From Primula veris (taxonomy: Eukaryota; Streptophyta; Magnoliopsida; Ericales; Primulaceae), in NCBI GenBank assembly GCA_963682055.1, contig OY821750.1, positions 31,194,402-31,258,401 on the forward strand: a stretch of DNA of 64,000 nt. Reading direction: 5' to 3'. The translations under genes were made by a program, and so were the position numbers. Shown here piece by piece: positions 45,891 to 57,664 of the stretch (positions within the stretch are counted from its first letter, which is position 1; every line of letters begins with the position of its first letter). The notes under the pieces are model-generated. The model did no database searches. It was not told where the DNA came from and saw only the letters and a list, made by a program, of their open reading frames with translations.

Positions 45891-48742
45891 ATGGGACACA
45901 TAGTTTCATAAAATTGACCATCTAATCTAGTCTTTATTGAAACGCTAAACGTATCATAGATTTAAACAAGTGTTATTATTGGTTATTTGATGGGCAAAAA
46001 CTTGATGAATTTAACGTATGAAATGACAATTCTTGTACCATATGTTAACTTATATGTTGATATCTTATTTTTAAACAATCCTATGAATAGTTTCATTCGC
46101 AATCTTTGGAGATTTGGCCCTCATTTCTCCGATAGGGGCTAATAATTCCTTATAATATTGCTCGTAATTAACATTCTTCGGATATCGTTTTGAAGAGAGA
46201 AAAAAATCTTCCATGGTTCACCGTTCACCTTGAAAATTTTGGGGAAAATCTTTGCTACCATTGCGGCTTAAAAAAGAGGTAGCAGATAGAACTTTATTTC
46301 AAACTACATGCGGGTCGCTAATTATTAAAGCACGTATCCCAAATGATGTGTCCTAGCACTCCCCTCACTTGTGGGCTGCTCTATTTTCGAAAGGGTCCAA
46401 CAAGTGCAATATAACCTACATTCTGAAACTGGAAGAATTGACTCAAACATCACTTGGGACTAAACTGGTTGACTCTGTTACCATGTTAGAGCTCATATAT
46501 CTTATTATTAAAAGAAATCGTAATGGTAAAAATGGGTAATTGTTTATAAGTGACAGATTTGATCGATATTACATCAATGTGCGATAATATAAACTCTAAC
46601 AATTATTTACCCTTCTTGTGAAGATTGAAGATTGAATATATGCACATGCAACAATGACCTTTCATTGTTTCTATAGAACAATAAACTTTCGTAAGAAACT
46701 AGAATCATAAACCGAAACATAGTAGTATACCGCAAGGACGCAACTATAGTTAACTCGCGCAAAAGAAGGGAGCTAACAAGTATGAAGGATGAAAACTTTT
46801 GAAAGTACATGCTCAGTTGGACCTCAACAAAAGCTAGCCGTTCTCATACTATCCAGATGAAAACATGAGTATGCTGCAAAGAAGACAAATCCCTAGGAAT
46901 GATAGTGCACGATATCATTCAGTAAGCAAGCTAAGTGGTGATTACCGAGGCAACGACATCGTCTATTAGAAGTCTTTTAAGTAGTCTTTTTTGAAAGTCG
47001 ACTTTAAGGTATTGTTACCGGGCAAAGCCCAAGTAGGATTAGGAAATTTATTAATAGGTCTATTTATCTTTAACTGCGTTACTGTGTAGTCATTCTTATA
47101 ATCATTCAATAACATATTTTAGAGCTAGAAAGCTTTATTTCTCCATCATTATAGCAGAATTGATTGATTAACGTCGTTTGAAATTGCCCCAATATTACTT
47201 GTTTAGACCGTGAGCAGACTCCGTTGTTGGTCAATCCGTCAAGTACCTTTACTAAATTTTAATGAAAATAGTGATTTTGCATCTCTCATAATTATTTATT
47301 TTTTCCCTGACATTACTTTGTAATGTAAAATTGGCATCCTCACTCATGCCTTCGCCCTTTAACTGTCTTTTTTCTTCTTTATAAAGGAAGCGTATATTAA
47401 GCAAGTATCTTGGAAGAAAATGCCCGAATGCTATAAACAAGTCTATGAATAATTAGCGCCTCACCGCAAAAAAGAAGTGTCTAACAAGAAAGCAACACTA
47501 ATAAGTATAATCCGGCCATTACTCTTTACATTTCTATTCAAGATATTAGTAACTAAAACATCGATCTTCGTAATCACTCTACCGCGTGAAGGTATTGTAT
47601 TCAGATAATTTTTAGCATTCTTTTCGCACCAAATGCAATAAACAGCAGGCACGGTATATACGGTTACTTTTTCCTCAAGAGTGAGCTTTCGCCTACTTCA
47701 TCCAAATGCCCCATGGGATATTAAACGCTAATGCCAGAGTAAAAACACTCTGGTTTTTTGCCTTGTTTAAGGATCCATTCACATCAAAGTACCTATCCCT
47801 TATGATATGACATACTATGTTTAACATTCGACAATGTTACCGGCCAGGTTCATTTTTGTCACGTTAGCTAGCAATAATGTTATCTACTTATGCATCAAGG
47901 AACAAGTCTTTCACTTCTTTTTTCTAATCTTATAAGTAAACTAGTCAATTATTGGTACTTGTAGGTTATCTATCTGTAATTCGTAATATGTTGCATTACA
48001 TGTTTTTATGTGTATCGTACGTCTTTGTACTTAAAACTTTGAAACTTAACCCAAATTAAAGTGAAATTAGGCCCAAATGAAACAACTTTTTGAAAGTAAC
48101 TTATAGTTATACTCACATGGTGGCATGTTAGTGTGTCCCACTATATGAAAACTTCAAACCACCACAATTTGCAAAAATTAGGGGAATATTAAAAAAAAAA
48201 ATGAAACAGTTGTAGTGTGGTCTCAAGATAGACGGCATATTGAGCTGTCTTCTATCTGGCTTTTAACTTGGCACTTGTGTTATGATGTGAATTTGTTGTG
48301 TTTTATAGCCTAAAAGTATGGGAGAATAGTGTGATAATATAACCAAATTATGGAACACAATGCCGTCTTTATATATTAAGCCAACTAAACAACTTTATAT
48401 TTTACTATTTGGGAACAGTGGATATAATTAATAGAATGCGTGAAACTTATAATGAAAAACTATTGTTATCACACCTTGTCTCATCTGTGAACAATGAACA
48501 TATACGATCTATTTTACTACTATTTCTTATTGTATTAGTTACTTTTAATGGTCTTTTATTCTTTTCCCTTTATGCTATATACAAATCATACTTACATCTC
48601 GTTTCCTTATTTTTATTATTTCACATGTAAATTTTAGACTCTTTTCAAAAAAAAATCATGTTCATGTTTTCCGTTTCACTTGTGACCTTCGTTTTCCTTC
48701 CCTCTAACTATGATACAAACGTCACAATGATATTCTTATAAT
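45891..48742. other. Intergenic DNA, no gene supported
   Basis: The part 46100-47160 is somewhat richer in G+C and ends with TCATTCTTATAATCATTCAA and AATAACATATTTTAGAGC, which could be the 3' part of an old LTR. No termini, TSD or coding domain were found. Confidence 0.35.
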
Positions 48743-49109
48743 ACACTTGTTGACACGTAAAATTTATGGCTACTAAAAATACGCCATGTGTCTTTTAAAC
48801 AAAATCAAATCGATTATTAATCTCTAAATTTAAATAGAAAAGAAGTTATTAGTAATTTAAAAGAAAAGAAATTATAATTTATTATCACATAAAATTAAGA
48901 TAGTAAATTTAAAATAAAATAAAATTATTTATTTTGTTAAAACTCATTTAGTATGGAGCAAACAAAGAGTTTATTAAAATTATAGAACTCATTAAAATAT
49001 TTTTAAACCACAAATACTAAATTTAAATCAATGATAAATCTTGATCTTATATGATAATGGGCCGAAACTTAAGGAGGTGCTCTTGCAATTAAAAGCTCAT
49101 CTTAAAAGC

Positions 49110-49118
49110 TATAAATAG
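49110..49118 (+). promoter_or_regulatory. LTR TATA box
   Basis: GCTATAAATAGAGC, conserved in the 3' LTR as GTTATAAATAGAGA at about 55340. Transcription would start about 30 bp downstream and define the U3/R border. Confidence 0.7.
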
Positions 49119-49408
49119 AGCAGTGAGGGTGTCATAATTGGGACAATAAAAAAAAATGCTTGAAGACTAGAGAGAGAATCTTCTCCACAACCGGCAGAGA
49201 ATCAGCTCTGCTCCTCCACGGCCGACAGGAAATCAGCTCCGCTCTTCTACAAACGTCAGGGGATCAACTCCTTGGAGAAGCTCTGCATACTCTGGCCTCA
49301 ACGAACGCCTTCAAAGTCTGCAACAAATCTGCAATAAACTTGGCATTCGATTTTCAAGAACGCTTAAAAGAAGCAAGTAAGGCATTTCTACGGATCAAAA
49401 TCTTCAAG

Positions 49409-49740
49409 TTCTTCACCAAATCTGAAGAACTTCTACAACAAACCGGCATTCGATCTTCAGGAACGACTACAAGCAATAAGCAAGACGTTTCTGCAAATCA
49501 AATTCTTCAAACTTCTTCACCAAATCTGAAGAACTTCTGCAACAAGTCTGCCTTCGATCTTTAGGAACAACTACAAGTAATAAGCAAGACGTTTCTGCAA
49601 ATCAAAGTCTTCAAAGTTCTTCACCAAATCTGAAGAACTCCACCCAAGAAATCTACAACAAACCGGCATTCGATCTTCAGGAACGACTACACAACACGTT
49701 TCTCTAGATCAAAATCTACAAGTTTTTCACCAAATTTGAA
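49409..49740 (+). repeat. 104 bp tandem repeats inside the LTR
   Basis: TTCTTCACCAAATCTGAAGA recurs at 49409, 49513, 49617 and, altered, 49723. Each unit contains CATTCGATCTTCAGGAACGA and GCAAGACGTTTCTGCAAATC. The same arrangement is kept in the 3' LTR (55640-55970), so the repeats were present before insertion. Confidence 0.9.
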
Positions 49741-50032
49741 GATCATCAAGATCATCAATAAAATCAACAAAACTACAAAGTTCTTCATCAAATCTGAAGA
49801 ATTCTACTCAAGTTCAGCAAATTTAACAAAATTCATCAAAGAGTTTACAACAGCATTTTGAGCCATCACAAATTGTTCGAAGAGGAGAATCAAAGGACTT
49901 TCATTTCTATATTTTCTTTCAGAAATTACCAGAGATTGTACCTGCAAATTAATTGATAAATAAAATTTAGTTTGCTTCGCATTCATTTTTCCTGTCTTCA
50001 GCACTTGGTTAAAATTTGTGTGAAACAAATTT

Positions 50033-50050
50033 TGGCACACCCGGTGGGAC
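50033..50050 (+). promoter_or_regulatory. Primer-binding-site-like sequence
   Basis: TGGCACACCCGGTGGGAC lies 5 nt after the 5' LTR, begins with TGG as expected for the complement of a tRNA CCA end, and is followed by the gag leader. The tRNA used was not identified. Confidence 0.65.
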
Positions 50051-50102
50051 TTCCCTGCCTTTCATCTCTTCTCTTCATCAAATCAAGTTCACCAACAATT
50101 TG

Positions 50103-52148
50103 ATGGCTCTAAAGAAAGACTCCTCCAAAGCAATTGAAGATTCTTCCTCACTCGGTGAGAAGAGGACGATTTCAGACATTTACACCAGAACTCGAAGCAA
50201 CAAGTCTTCCGACACTCAAGCATTAGATCAACTAATGGAAACTCCAACTCACGCAGAAGGCATCGAACTTGGGGGCAACTTAAACTCAGCAGAGTACCTA
50301 CGCATACGACATCAAGAGGCTCTCACTCATGATGGAAAATCTGCCACGAAACTCATATATGAACAGCTAGGCAAATGTGAACAAGAGGGTGATGAAAAAT
50401 ATGGTGTCACTGCTTCAGACTCGGAGTCTCCAATTAACAGCCCGTGATCTTCTGATTCAACTATTATGCCCGTCATGACTACAAATGCATTGGCATTGAA
50501 AGAACAAGTTTCCATCCTGACAAAAACTCTAGAAGGTCTCATGAAGGCAATAACAGAGCGAGATACCCAATTTGCAATGTTAATGAATAAGGTGGAATTC
50601 TTGGCACAGACTAGTGAAACCGTTGTAAATGAAGAGAAACCATCCGAAGTCGAAGGATCTTCAAGCAAAGATAAAGGGAAGAGGAAAAACATAGAGGTTC
50701 TTCCTGATGGTTCAATTCCTGTCGATCAGCTGAAGGATTTCATACTTGGCACCGTTAAAGGACGTTACGAAGAAGTGACACATTCCTCATTAAGCTATGT
50801 TAAGCCTTACAGCAGGAGGATAGAACACTTGAAAATGCCTGCGGGATATCAACCCCCTCGATTTCAACAATTCGATGGTAAATGAAATCAAAAGCAACAT
50901 GTAGCTCATTTCGTGGAAACATGCAGCAATGCTGGAACAGAAGGAGACCTCATCGTAAAGCAATTCGTCCGGACATTGAAGGACAATGCATTTGATTGGT
51001 ACTGCGACTTAGCACATGGATCAATTGACAGCTGGGAACAAATCGATGATTAATTTCTCAATCGCTTCTACAGCACTCGCTGGACAGTGAGCATGATCGA
51101 ACTAACCAACACTTGTCAATGGAATGATGAGTCTGTCACCGATTACATCAACAGATGGAGGGGATTGAGCCTCAACTGCAAAGATAGATTGTGTGAGTCA
51201 TCCGGCATCGAAATGTGTATCCAATGCATGCATTGGAGATTGAGATACATTCTCCAAGGAATAAAGCCGAAGTCCTTTGGAGAACTAGCAAGCCAAGATC
51301 ACGACATGGAGTTCAGCATTTCAACCTGCGGAGATCAAGCTTTGCCGATTCAAATGTCACAGAAAACAAAAAGTAAACTTGAAAGCACGAGATGGGGCAG
51401 GGCTCGTTCAAACACTGACAAAAAAGAGTCATTCATTGTTTCTGCTAGTCTGCCAAATGCCTCTTTAGCTTCCAAGATTAACACAAGCATGAAGAAAGTC
51501 GAAGTTGAAAAGTTCGACAATCAATGGAATGGAAAGAGAAGGCTCACCCTAAAGGAAATGCAAGAGAAGGAATATCTGTTTCCAGATACCGAAGTACCAA
51601 GAATGTTAGACGAACTTTTGACCCTCAACTTGATTGATCTCCCAGAAATGAAGCATACAGGAGAGATTAATAAAGTGAACGACAAAAATTACTGCAAGTT
51701 CCATCGTCTACTCAGCCATCCAACTCATCGATGTTTCGTGCTGAAAGAAAAGGTCGTCCAGCTAGCCAGCCAAGGAAAGATTCTATTGGAAGAAAAAGAT
51801 GAAGAAAAAGCTCATTATGCAACCTTCATTAGTGATTCTCCAGTTGAAAGCATACGCAACCCAACAACAATGCTCATCCAATTTGGCTCCTTCCCACCAA
51901 TGAAATTCATAGTTGAAGAACATGCCTCTGCAAACTCAACACAAAATGAAGACTACAAAACTAATGGGGACGTGATTCTAGAAAACCTTTCCGAATATCA
52001 ACATCAACAATCTGAACTCATATCCTTGGAAAATAATCAAATCCACCAGCATCAACAAGAGGGGGCAAGATACAAATTCAGTGAGAACGGTCATTGTTTC
52101 TTCGATGTCTGCAATTACGAGGACTGCATAGAGTACGAATGGAAGTAA
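50103..52148 (+). pseudogene. gag pseudogene of the Tat element
   Basis: The first plausible ATG is at 50103 (MALKKDSSKAIEDSSS). The frame is broken by TGA at 50445, TGA at 50883, TAA at 51051 and TAA at 52146, all in the same phase. The capsid-like core (50880-51340) has the retrotransposon gag pattern: AFDWYCDLAHGSIDSWEQ, NRFY, DYINRWRGLSL and YILQGIKP. A Cys/His cluster NYCKFHRLLSHPTHRC lies at about 51687-51734. In the intact family, Gag forms the virus-like particle in which reverse transcription occurs. Near the end lies the motif GHCFFDVCNYEDC (about 52090-52130), which recurs downstream. It cannot give a full-length product. Confidence 0.88.
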
Positions 52149-53081
52149 TGGTGCGATGAAGACGAAGTGCCAAAAATTAAGAAGAAGAAAAATACTCAAC
52201 AATTGTTCAAGAAAATGTACGAATCTGGAGACCCACAAATTGGCCTCCTCGGAGAATCGTCTGGAAAGTTCGATTACTATGTCCAGTATGGCAAAGCACA
52301 AGAAGTGAATCAATTTTCATCTATAAAGCACCCTAACAACGAATTTGGTAAAGAATTGAACGCAAACAAAGTTGGCAAATCCTCAAGTTTTGAAAGTGCA
52401 TCTGAAGTTCCTAATGAAGTGTGCAAAATAGAAGAAATCAGCCAAATTCCGCATACGTCTGAACCTTACAAAGATTTTTGTCAAGAATGCCAACAAATTC
52501 TTAAAGAAAGATATGTAGCCAATGGTAAACAAGTTGGGAAGATTAAGGAAACTGATGGGGATTACTACGTTCTATGTTACAAAGAGCGGGTGATTGAAGA
52601 ATCCACCCCAGAAAGACCAGGCATGGAGGTTCCAATCGCCAACTACTATCGAGGAAATCCTATTTACAAGTTCAAATATGATGATGGTCATTGCTTTTGG
52701 GATATTTGTGAATATGATGGTTGCATAAATGATAGATACTCTGAAGAAGAAGATGAAGATGACTGGTATGCTTCTTCATGTAACGCCGCAACTATCGAAG
52801 AGCTCCCCAAAGAAAATGAGGATGAGTCCACTATACTCTCAGCAACATCCACTCAATCTGAAGAAGTAAATGAAGTAACAAACGTGACGACTATCAAATT
52901 CTCCAACGAAGACTTGTTACTCGATGCAAAACCCCATAATCGCCCATTGTTCGTTTCTGGCTACGCACGAGAGAAGAAAGTGAAGAGGATCTTACTAGAT
53001 GGCGGATCTGCCGTCAATATTTTACCACTGCGAATTGTTAATGATCTTGGGATCATGATTGATGAGCTACTCCCAGCCGCC
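52149..53081 (+). pseudogene. Linker and aspartic protease of the Tat element
   Basis: This is the same phase as gag, after the TAA at 52146. A charged linker contains a second Cys-rich motif, GHCFWDICEYDGC (about 52686-52724), and an acidic run (SEEEDEDD). It is followed by the protease signature RILLDGGSAVNIL (about 52990-53028), where the usual D-T/S-G catalytic triad appears as D-G-G as in other Tat-type elements. The phase is lost at about 53082 (TAA), and the homologous text MIQGFNQDGQRAIG continues in another phase. The enzyme would mature Gag-Pol in a live element. Confidence 0.8.
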
Positions 53082-53083
53082 TA

Positions 53084-54534
53084 ATGATTCAAGGATTTAA
53101 TCAAGATGGACAAAGAGCAATTGGCACAATACGTTTAGAGCTTGTCATTGGCGACCTTACATCAACTGCTTTGTTTCACGTCCTCAATGCGAAGACTTCA
53201 TATAACATGCTTCTTTGTCGACCTTGGATTCATAAGAATAGTGTCGTCCCATCAACTCTTCACCAATGTTTTAAGTATTGCCAAAATGATGTCATGAAGA
53301 AAGTTGAAGCTGATAACAATACCTTCAACGGAGTGGAAGCTTATTTTGTCGTCGCCAAGTTCTATGTGGTTAAACCAAAGAAAGATGATGCCCTTGAATC
53401 TCTTTCACCAGTTGTTGTGGAAAACAAAACTAAACAAGACCAAGGAAGCAAGAGTATGAAAAGTAAGATTCTACTAACAAACAAGAAAAAAACTTCGATG
53501 GTTTGTTACGCTCCTAAGTCAAGTAACATCGACGATCTGAATTTCAGAGACTTGGAAATTCCTGTAACTACGATCGAACGAACAACAATACTCAATGGCC
53601 CTGTTAGTGAAAATGGAGAGACTTCAAGCACTCAATCTTTTTGCGAAAAAACCTGCAAGATACTTCCAAATTGTGGATACTCCAACAAAAGTTCGAATCT
53701 GCTTGGAAATCTTGTTCCCGAAGTAACTGGAGAAAAGGTTCACGATTTAAATCCAACACAAAATATGCTAAAGCAAAAGGGTTTCGCGATGAAAGAATCT
53801 CGTGTTGGAATTGACTACAAAATGCATGTTCCAGCTCGTATTATCATAAAGAAGTCAAATAACTGTTATACTACATTTGAGGATGCTGAATCGATAGGAG
53901 AAAATGATGTTCATGTCATCGATCACCAGTGACTACAAAACTTGCCACCAATGACTCCTCAATGTTCATTTGAAAAGAAATTGGTTCTTAAAGGAATGGA
54001 GGCAAATGTAATTTCACGATCTGTATTTAAAAGATTATCAAGTAGGCGACCATCAGTATTTAGACGACTTAGTAGAAGAAGATCTATTTTCGACTGGCTT
54101 GGCACGACAACAAATACATTAGTTTCTCAAAGGCGTCTCGTCTCGCAAGAAAGGTCCGAGTAGTCGTTATTGTCCAAGGTACCACACAGATGAAAACCTT
54201 GCAAGTCACAACGTCTTACCACATCACGGAGATCAACGAGGAAGATCATGTCGAAGAAGAGGTAGAAGATGCTCCTGAAGAACTCGAAGAAGGTGTTAGA
54301 TCTACTGTGGATGAATTGAAAGAAGTCAACATTGGCACGACGGATTCTCCGCGACCTACATACCTAAGTGCACTTTTAAGCGAAGAAGACCAAAAAGATT
54401 ACATCAAGCTTCTTAGGGACTACAAAGACATGTTCGCATGCAGTTACGAGGAGATGCTAAGACTCGATCCCAAAATAGCAGTTCATCATCTCGCAGTAAA
54501 ACGAGGATCTAGACCGGTAAAGCAAGCTCAATGA
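53084..54534 (+). pseudogene. Protease C-terminal part and pre-RT region of the Tat element
   Basis: After the frameshift the segment TSYNMLLCRPWIHKNSVVPS (53190-53252) is the conserved protease-domain end, followed by a variable spacer. TGA at 53930 interrupts it. Near 54163-54190 the phase changes again. The final 115 codons include YLSALLSEEDQKDYIKLL, DMFACSYEEM and HHLAVKRGSRPVKQAQ, the standard lead-in to Ty3/gypsy reverse transcriptase. TGA at 54532 ends it. Confidence 0.8.
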
Positions 54535-55097
54535 TGATTCTGAGCAGAGTTGGTTCAACAGATTGAAGTGGAAGTCAACAAAGTTATCGATGCAGGTTTC
54601 ATAAGGGAAGTCAAATATCCAACATGGATCTCGAGCATAGTTTCAGTCAAGAAGAAAAATGGACAAATACGAGTTTGCGTAGACTTTTGAGACCTGAACA
54701 GCGCATGCCCCAAAGATGAATTTCCACTCCCAATAACTGAGCTCATGATTGATTTTACTACCGGACATGAAGCCTTGTCATTCATGGATGGATCATCAGG
54801 CTACAATCAAATTTGCATGGATCCAAAGGATGAAGAGATGACTGCTTTCAGAATGCCAAAAGGGATTTATTGCTACAAAGTCATGCCATTTGGATTGAAG
54901 AATGTTGGACCAACATATCAAAGGGCAATGCAAAGGATTTTCGATGACATGTTTCACAAGAATATTGAATGTTATGTCGACGATATAGTTGTTAAGACAA
55001 AGAAGCGTCACGAACATCTAAAGGACCTTGAAGTTATGTTCAAATGTCTGCGCGGATATCAACTAAAGATGAATCCACTAAAATGCGCATTTGGATA
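54535..55097 (+). pseudogene. Truncated reverse transcriptase of the Tat element
   Basis: Phase is continuous with the preceding block. After in-frame TGA codons at 54535 and 54541 the text FIREVKYPTWISS, then VSVKKKNGQIRVCVDF is seen. A TGA at 54688 is followed by DLNSACPKDEFPLP, and the catalytic-box text GIYCYKVMPFGLKN and YVDD (54973-54984) are intact. The domain ends abruptly after LKMNPLKCAFG at the junction with LTR sequence, so thumb, RNase H and integrase are gone. The four pol TGA codons all stand where the family has arginine, fitting C-to-T decay of CGA. Confidence 0.9.
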
Positions 55098-56261
55098 AAA
55101 TTATAATTTATTATCACATAAAATTAAGATAGTAAATTTAAAATAAAATAAAATTATTTATTTTGCTAAAACTTATTTAGTATGGAGCAAACAAAGAGTT
55201 TCTTAAAATTATAGAGCTCATTAAAATGTTTTTAAACCACAAATACTAAATTTAAATCAAATGATAAGTTTTGGTCTTATATAATAATGGGCCGAAAGTT
55301 AGAGAGGTGCCCTTGCAATTAAAAGTTCATCACAAAAGTTATAAATAGAGAGGTGGGGGTGCCATAATTGGGACAATAAAAAAAGTCTTGAAAACTAGAG
55401 AGAGAAGCTCATCCACAACCGTCAGGGAATCAGCTCCGCTCCTCCACGGCCGACAGGAAATCAGCTCCGCTCCTCCACAAACGCCAAAGGATCAACTCCT
55501 AGGAGAAGCTCTGCATACTCCGGCCTCAACGAACGCCTTCAAAGTTTGCAATAAATCTGCAATAAACTTGGCATTCGATCTTCAAGAACGCTTAAAAGAA
55601 GCAAGCAAGGCGTTTCTACGGATCAAAATATTCAAGTTCTTCACCAAATCTAAAGAACTTCTACAAAAACCGGCATTCGATCTTCACGAACGACTACAAG
55701 TAATAAACAAGTCGTTTCTGCAAATCAAAGTCTTCAAACTTCTTCACCAAATCTGAAGAACTTCTGCAACAAGTCTGCCTTCGATCTTCAGGAACGACTA
55801 CAAGCAATAAGCAAGACGTTTCTGCAAATCAAAGTTTTCAAAGTTCTTCACCAAATCTGAAGAACTCCACCCAAGAAATCTACAACAAACCGGCACGATA
55901 TTCAGGAACGACTACACAAAGGCAAAAACACGTTTCTCTAGATCAAAGTCTCCAAGTTTTTCACCAAATCTGAAGAGCGTCAAGATCATCAATGAAATCA
56001 ACAAAATTACAAAGTTCTTCATCAAATCTGAAGAATTCTACTCAAGTTCAGCAAATTTAACAAAATTCATCAAATAGTCTACAACAGCATTTCGAGCCAT
56101 CACAAATTGTTCGATGAGGAGAATCAAAGGACATTCATTTCTATATTTTCTTTTAGAAATTATCGGAGATTGTACCCGCAAATTAATTGATAAATAAAAT
56201 TTAATTTGTTTCGCATTCATTTTTCCTGTCTTCACCACTTGGTGAAAATTTGTGTGAAACA
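55098..56261 (+). repeat. 3' LTR, 5'-truncated
   Basis: It begins at ATTATAATTTATTATCAC (equivalent to 48869 in the 5' LTR) directly after reverse-transcriptase sequence and ends GTGTGAAACA, followed by the TSD ACACT. It lacks the first 121 bp of the LTR. A 122-codon frame (55388-55756) is the counterpart of the leader frame in the 5' LTR. Confidence 0.92.
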
Positions 56262-56266
56262 ACACT

Positions 56267-56479
56267 CATACAATTCCTTCTTCTTTTCCTTTCTCTTTTG
56301 ATCTCTTCTCAAATATTTTTCGATCAACATATCATACGCTGCACTTATCTCCGATTACTTAAGCTTAATTACAGAGGAGTTGAGCAAACACTACATTGGA
56401 CCAAACTAAATTAAAAAAAAAAACAACTTCAAGCTTTTTTCCGCAAAACTACAACTATACCACTAATACATCACCCTTA
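56267..56479. other. Flank of the retrotransposon
   Basis: Host DNA to the right of the TSD. Nothing recognised. Confidence 0.4.
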
Positions 56480-56800
56480 CTGAAGCTCTGAAAAGTTTCG
56501 CGGAGACTGACGAGGCTTTAACACGATACCCAGAGCTCTGAAGTGCTTAGTAGAGTTCCTATAAGGCTCCGATGGGGCTCCATCGGCTACTCGAAGCCTC
56601 CTCGAGTTTCCCGAAGCTCTGGTGAGCTTTGTCGAAGCAGTGTGAGCTGCGAAGCTACGAAAAGAGCCATCGGGCTTTGACAAAACTCTTAGAGTTTTGA
56701 TGAGCTGCCAGAAGCCTCAACGAGTTAGCCAAGGATCCAATGGGATTGGTGGATATCCAACTAGATGATCGGCACTCTGACGGGCTCATTAGAGCTTCGT
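56480..56800 (+). repeat. G+C-richer degenerate short repeat (GAAGCTCTG / CGAGTTT type)
   Basis: Phrases such as GAAGCTCTGAAAAGTTT, GAAGCCTCCTCGAGTTT, GAAGCTCTGGTGAGCTTTG and GAAGCCTCAACGAGTT recur irregularly every 20-50 bp. The composition contrasts with both flanks. It could be a decayed minisatellite; no coding frame is maintained. Confidence 0.45.
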
Positions 56801-57664
56801 ATAATTCTTCAATTAACCCCAAAAAATTAAATAGAGAAATAAAAAGCGGAAGTCACCTTATCAAAACCTTTCTGGGCTATTTAATCGATAAAAAATGCAC
56901 CATAACCGTGATATAACTCGAAAATGCTTAAATGCATACTTATACATATTGGTATGCACTTCTCAAACTATATCATTCTTCTTTTTTAAATGCATACCAT
57001 TCTTATCGAAATTACTATCCATTTTCTTAAACTGTCAAAATTATGCACATCCCTTCATGTTAAAATACATACCAATTTTTTGAAGAATATTCTCAAAATC
57101 TTAAAGTCCATACTTAGTATAGGCATGCATTTTTAATGATTGATATGTACACTTGGTGAATGTACTAACAAATCCGCTATGAAAAACTCAATTCATAACA
57201 CTAACATATAGCTTAACATGTCCACAGTAAATAAAGATTCAAAAGTTTAATCTTGGAGTATATAATTACCAAAATGTATATCTTATGAGACCGATTTAAT
57301 TCTCCATCTATCATACTCCATAGTATGAACAAGTTCCGTAAGGTGAAGAATGATCCTAGAAAATAGATTTACTACGCTATTATGTAGACCAAGTCCCGAG
57401 TTTGTTGGACTCTAGTCGTTTTTGGGCTCGGAAGTTCCCAACACTTACCTCGATTGCTCTACCGATTGGTCGTTCAGATTGCCCGCAACTCCCAATCAGC
57501 TTATAATAGGACAGCTGCTTGAATTATTATTTTTATTCTTTGTTATGATGTAATTATTTTAGGAGTTTCGGCCTCTCATTTCTTATATTTAATTCGTCGA
57601 TTTACCCTTAAAAAAAAGGCAATTTTTTTTGTCTAGTCCGCTTTTTGATTTTTTTTATTAAGCT
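56801..57664. other. Intergenic DNA, nothing recognised
   Basis: There are several ATGCAT/GCATAC phrases at 56920-57130 but no gene or element. Confidence 0.4.

Larger units (their letters stand above)
48748..50027 (+). repeat. 5' LTR, 1,280 bp
   Basis: It starts TGTTGACACG and ends TGTGTGAAACA. From 48869 on it is alignable with the 3' LTR (55098-56261). Differences include single substitutions and small indels (for example CAGCAC/CACCAC near the end), showing an old insertion. The 134-codon frame inside (49160-49564) is repeated in the other LTR with changes and lies in the presumed transcribed leader. It is not considered a gene. Confidence 0.93.
48748..56261 (+). mobile_element. Decayed Ty3/gypsy retrotransposon, Tat lineage, internally deleted
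   Basis: The element is flanked by ACACT (48743-48747 and 56262-56266), begins TGTTGACACG and ends GTGTGAAACA. Order: 5' LTR (48748-50027), primer-binding-like site, gag, protease, start of reverse transcriptase, then directly the 3' LTR lacking its first 121 bp. RNase H, integrase and the polypurine tract are missing through one deletion with an AAA junction at about 55098. Tat affiliation is inferred from the gag (NRF, YINRW), protease (LLDGGSAVN) and reverse transcriptase (YVDD, LKMNPLKC) wording. Gag and pol are broken by at least eight stops and two frameshifts, so it is inactive. Confidence 0.93.

Noticed and set aside
49160..49564. 134-codon frame in the 5' LTR as a gene
   Set aside because: It covers LTR-internal repeats, and its counterpart in the 3' LTR is altered. 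It is leader sequence, not a known protein.
50327..50692. 121-codon minus-strand frame opposite gag
   Set aside because: It is the shadow of the gag reading frame; the sense strand shows gag homology.
53084..53932. Independent host gene of 282 codons
   Set aside because: It is in order and homologous in wording with the protease end of the surrounding retrotransposon, joined to it by a frameshift.
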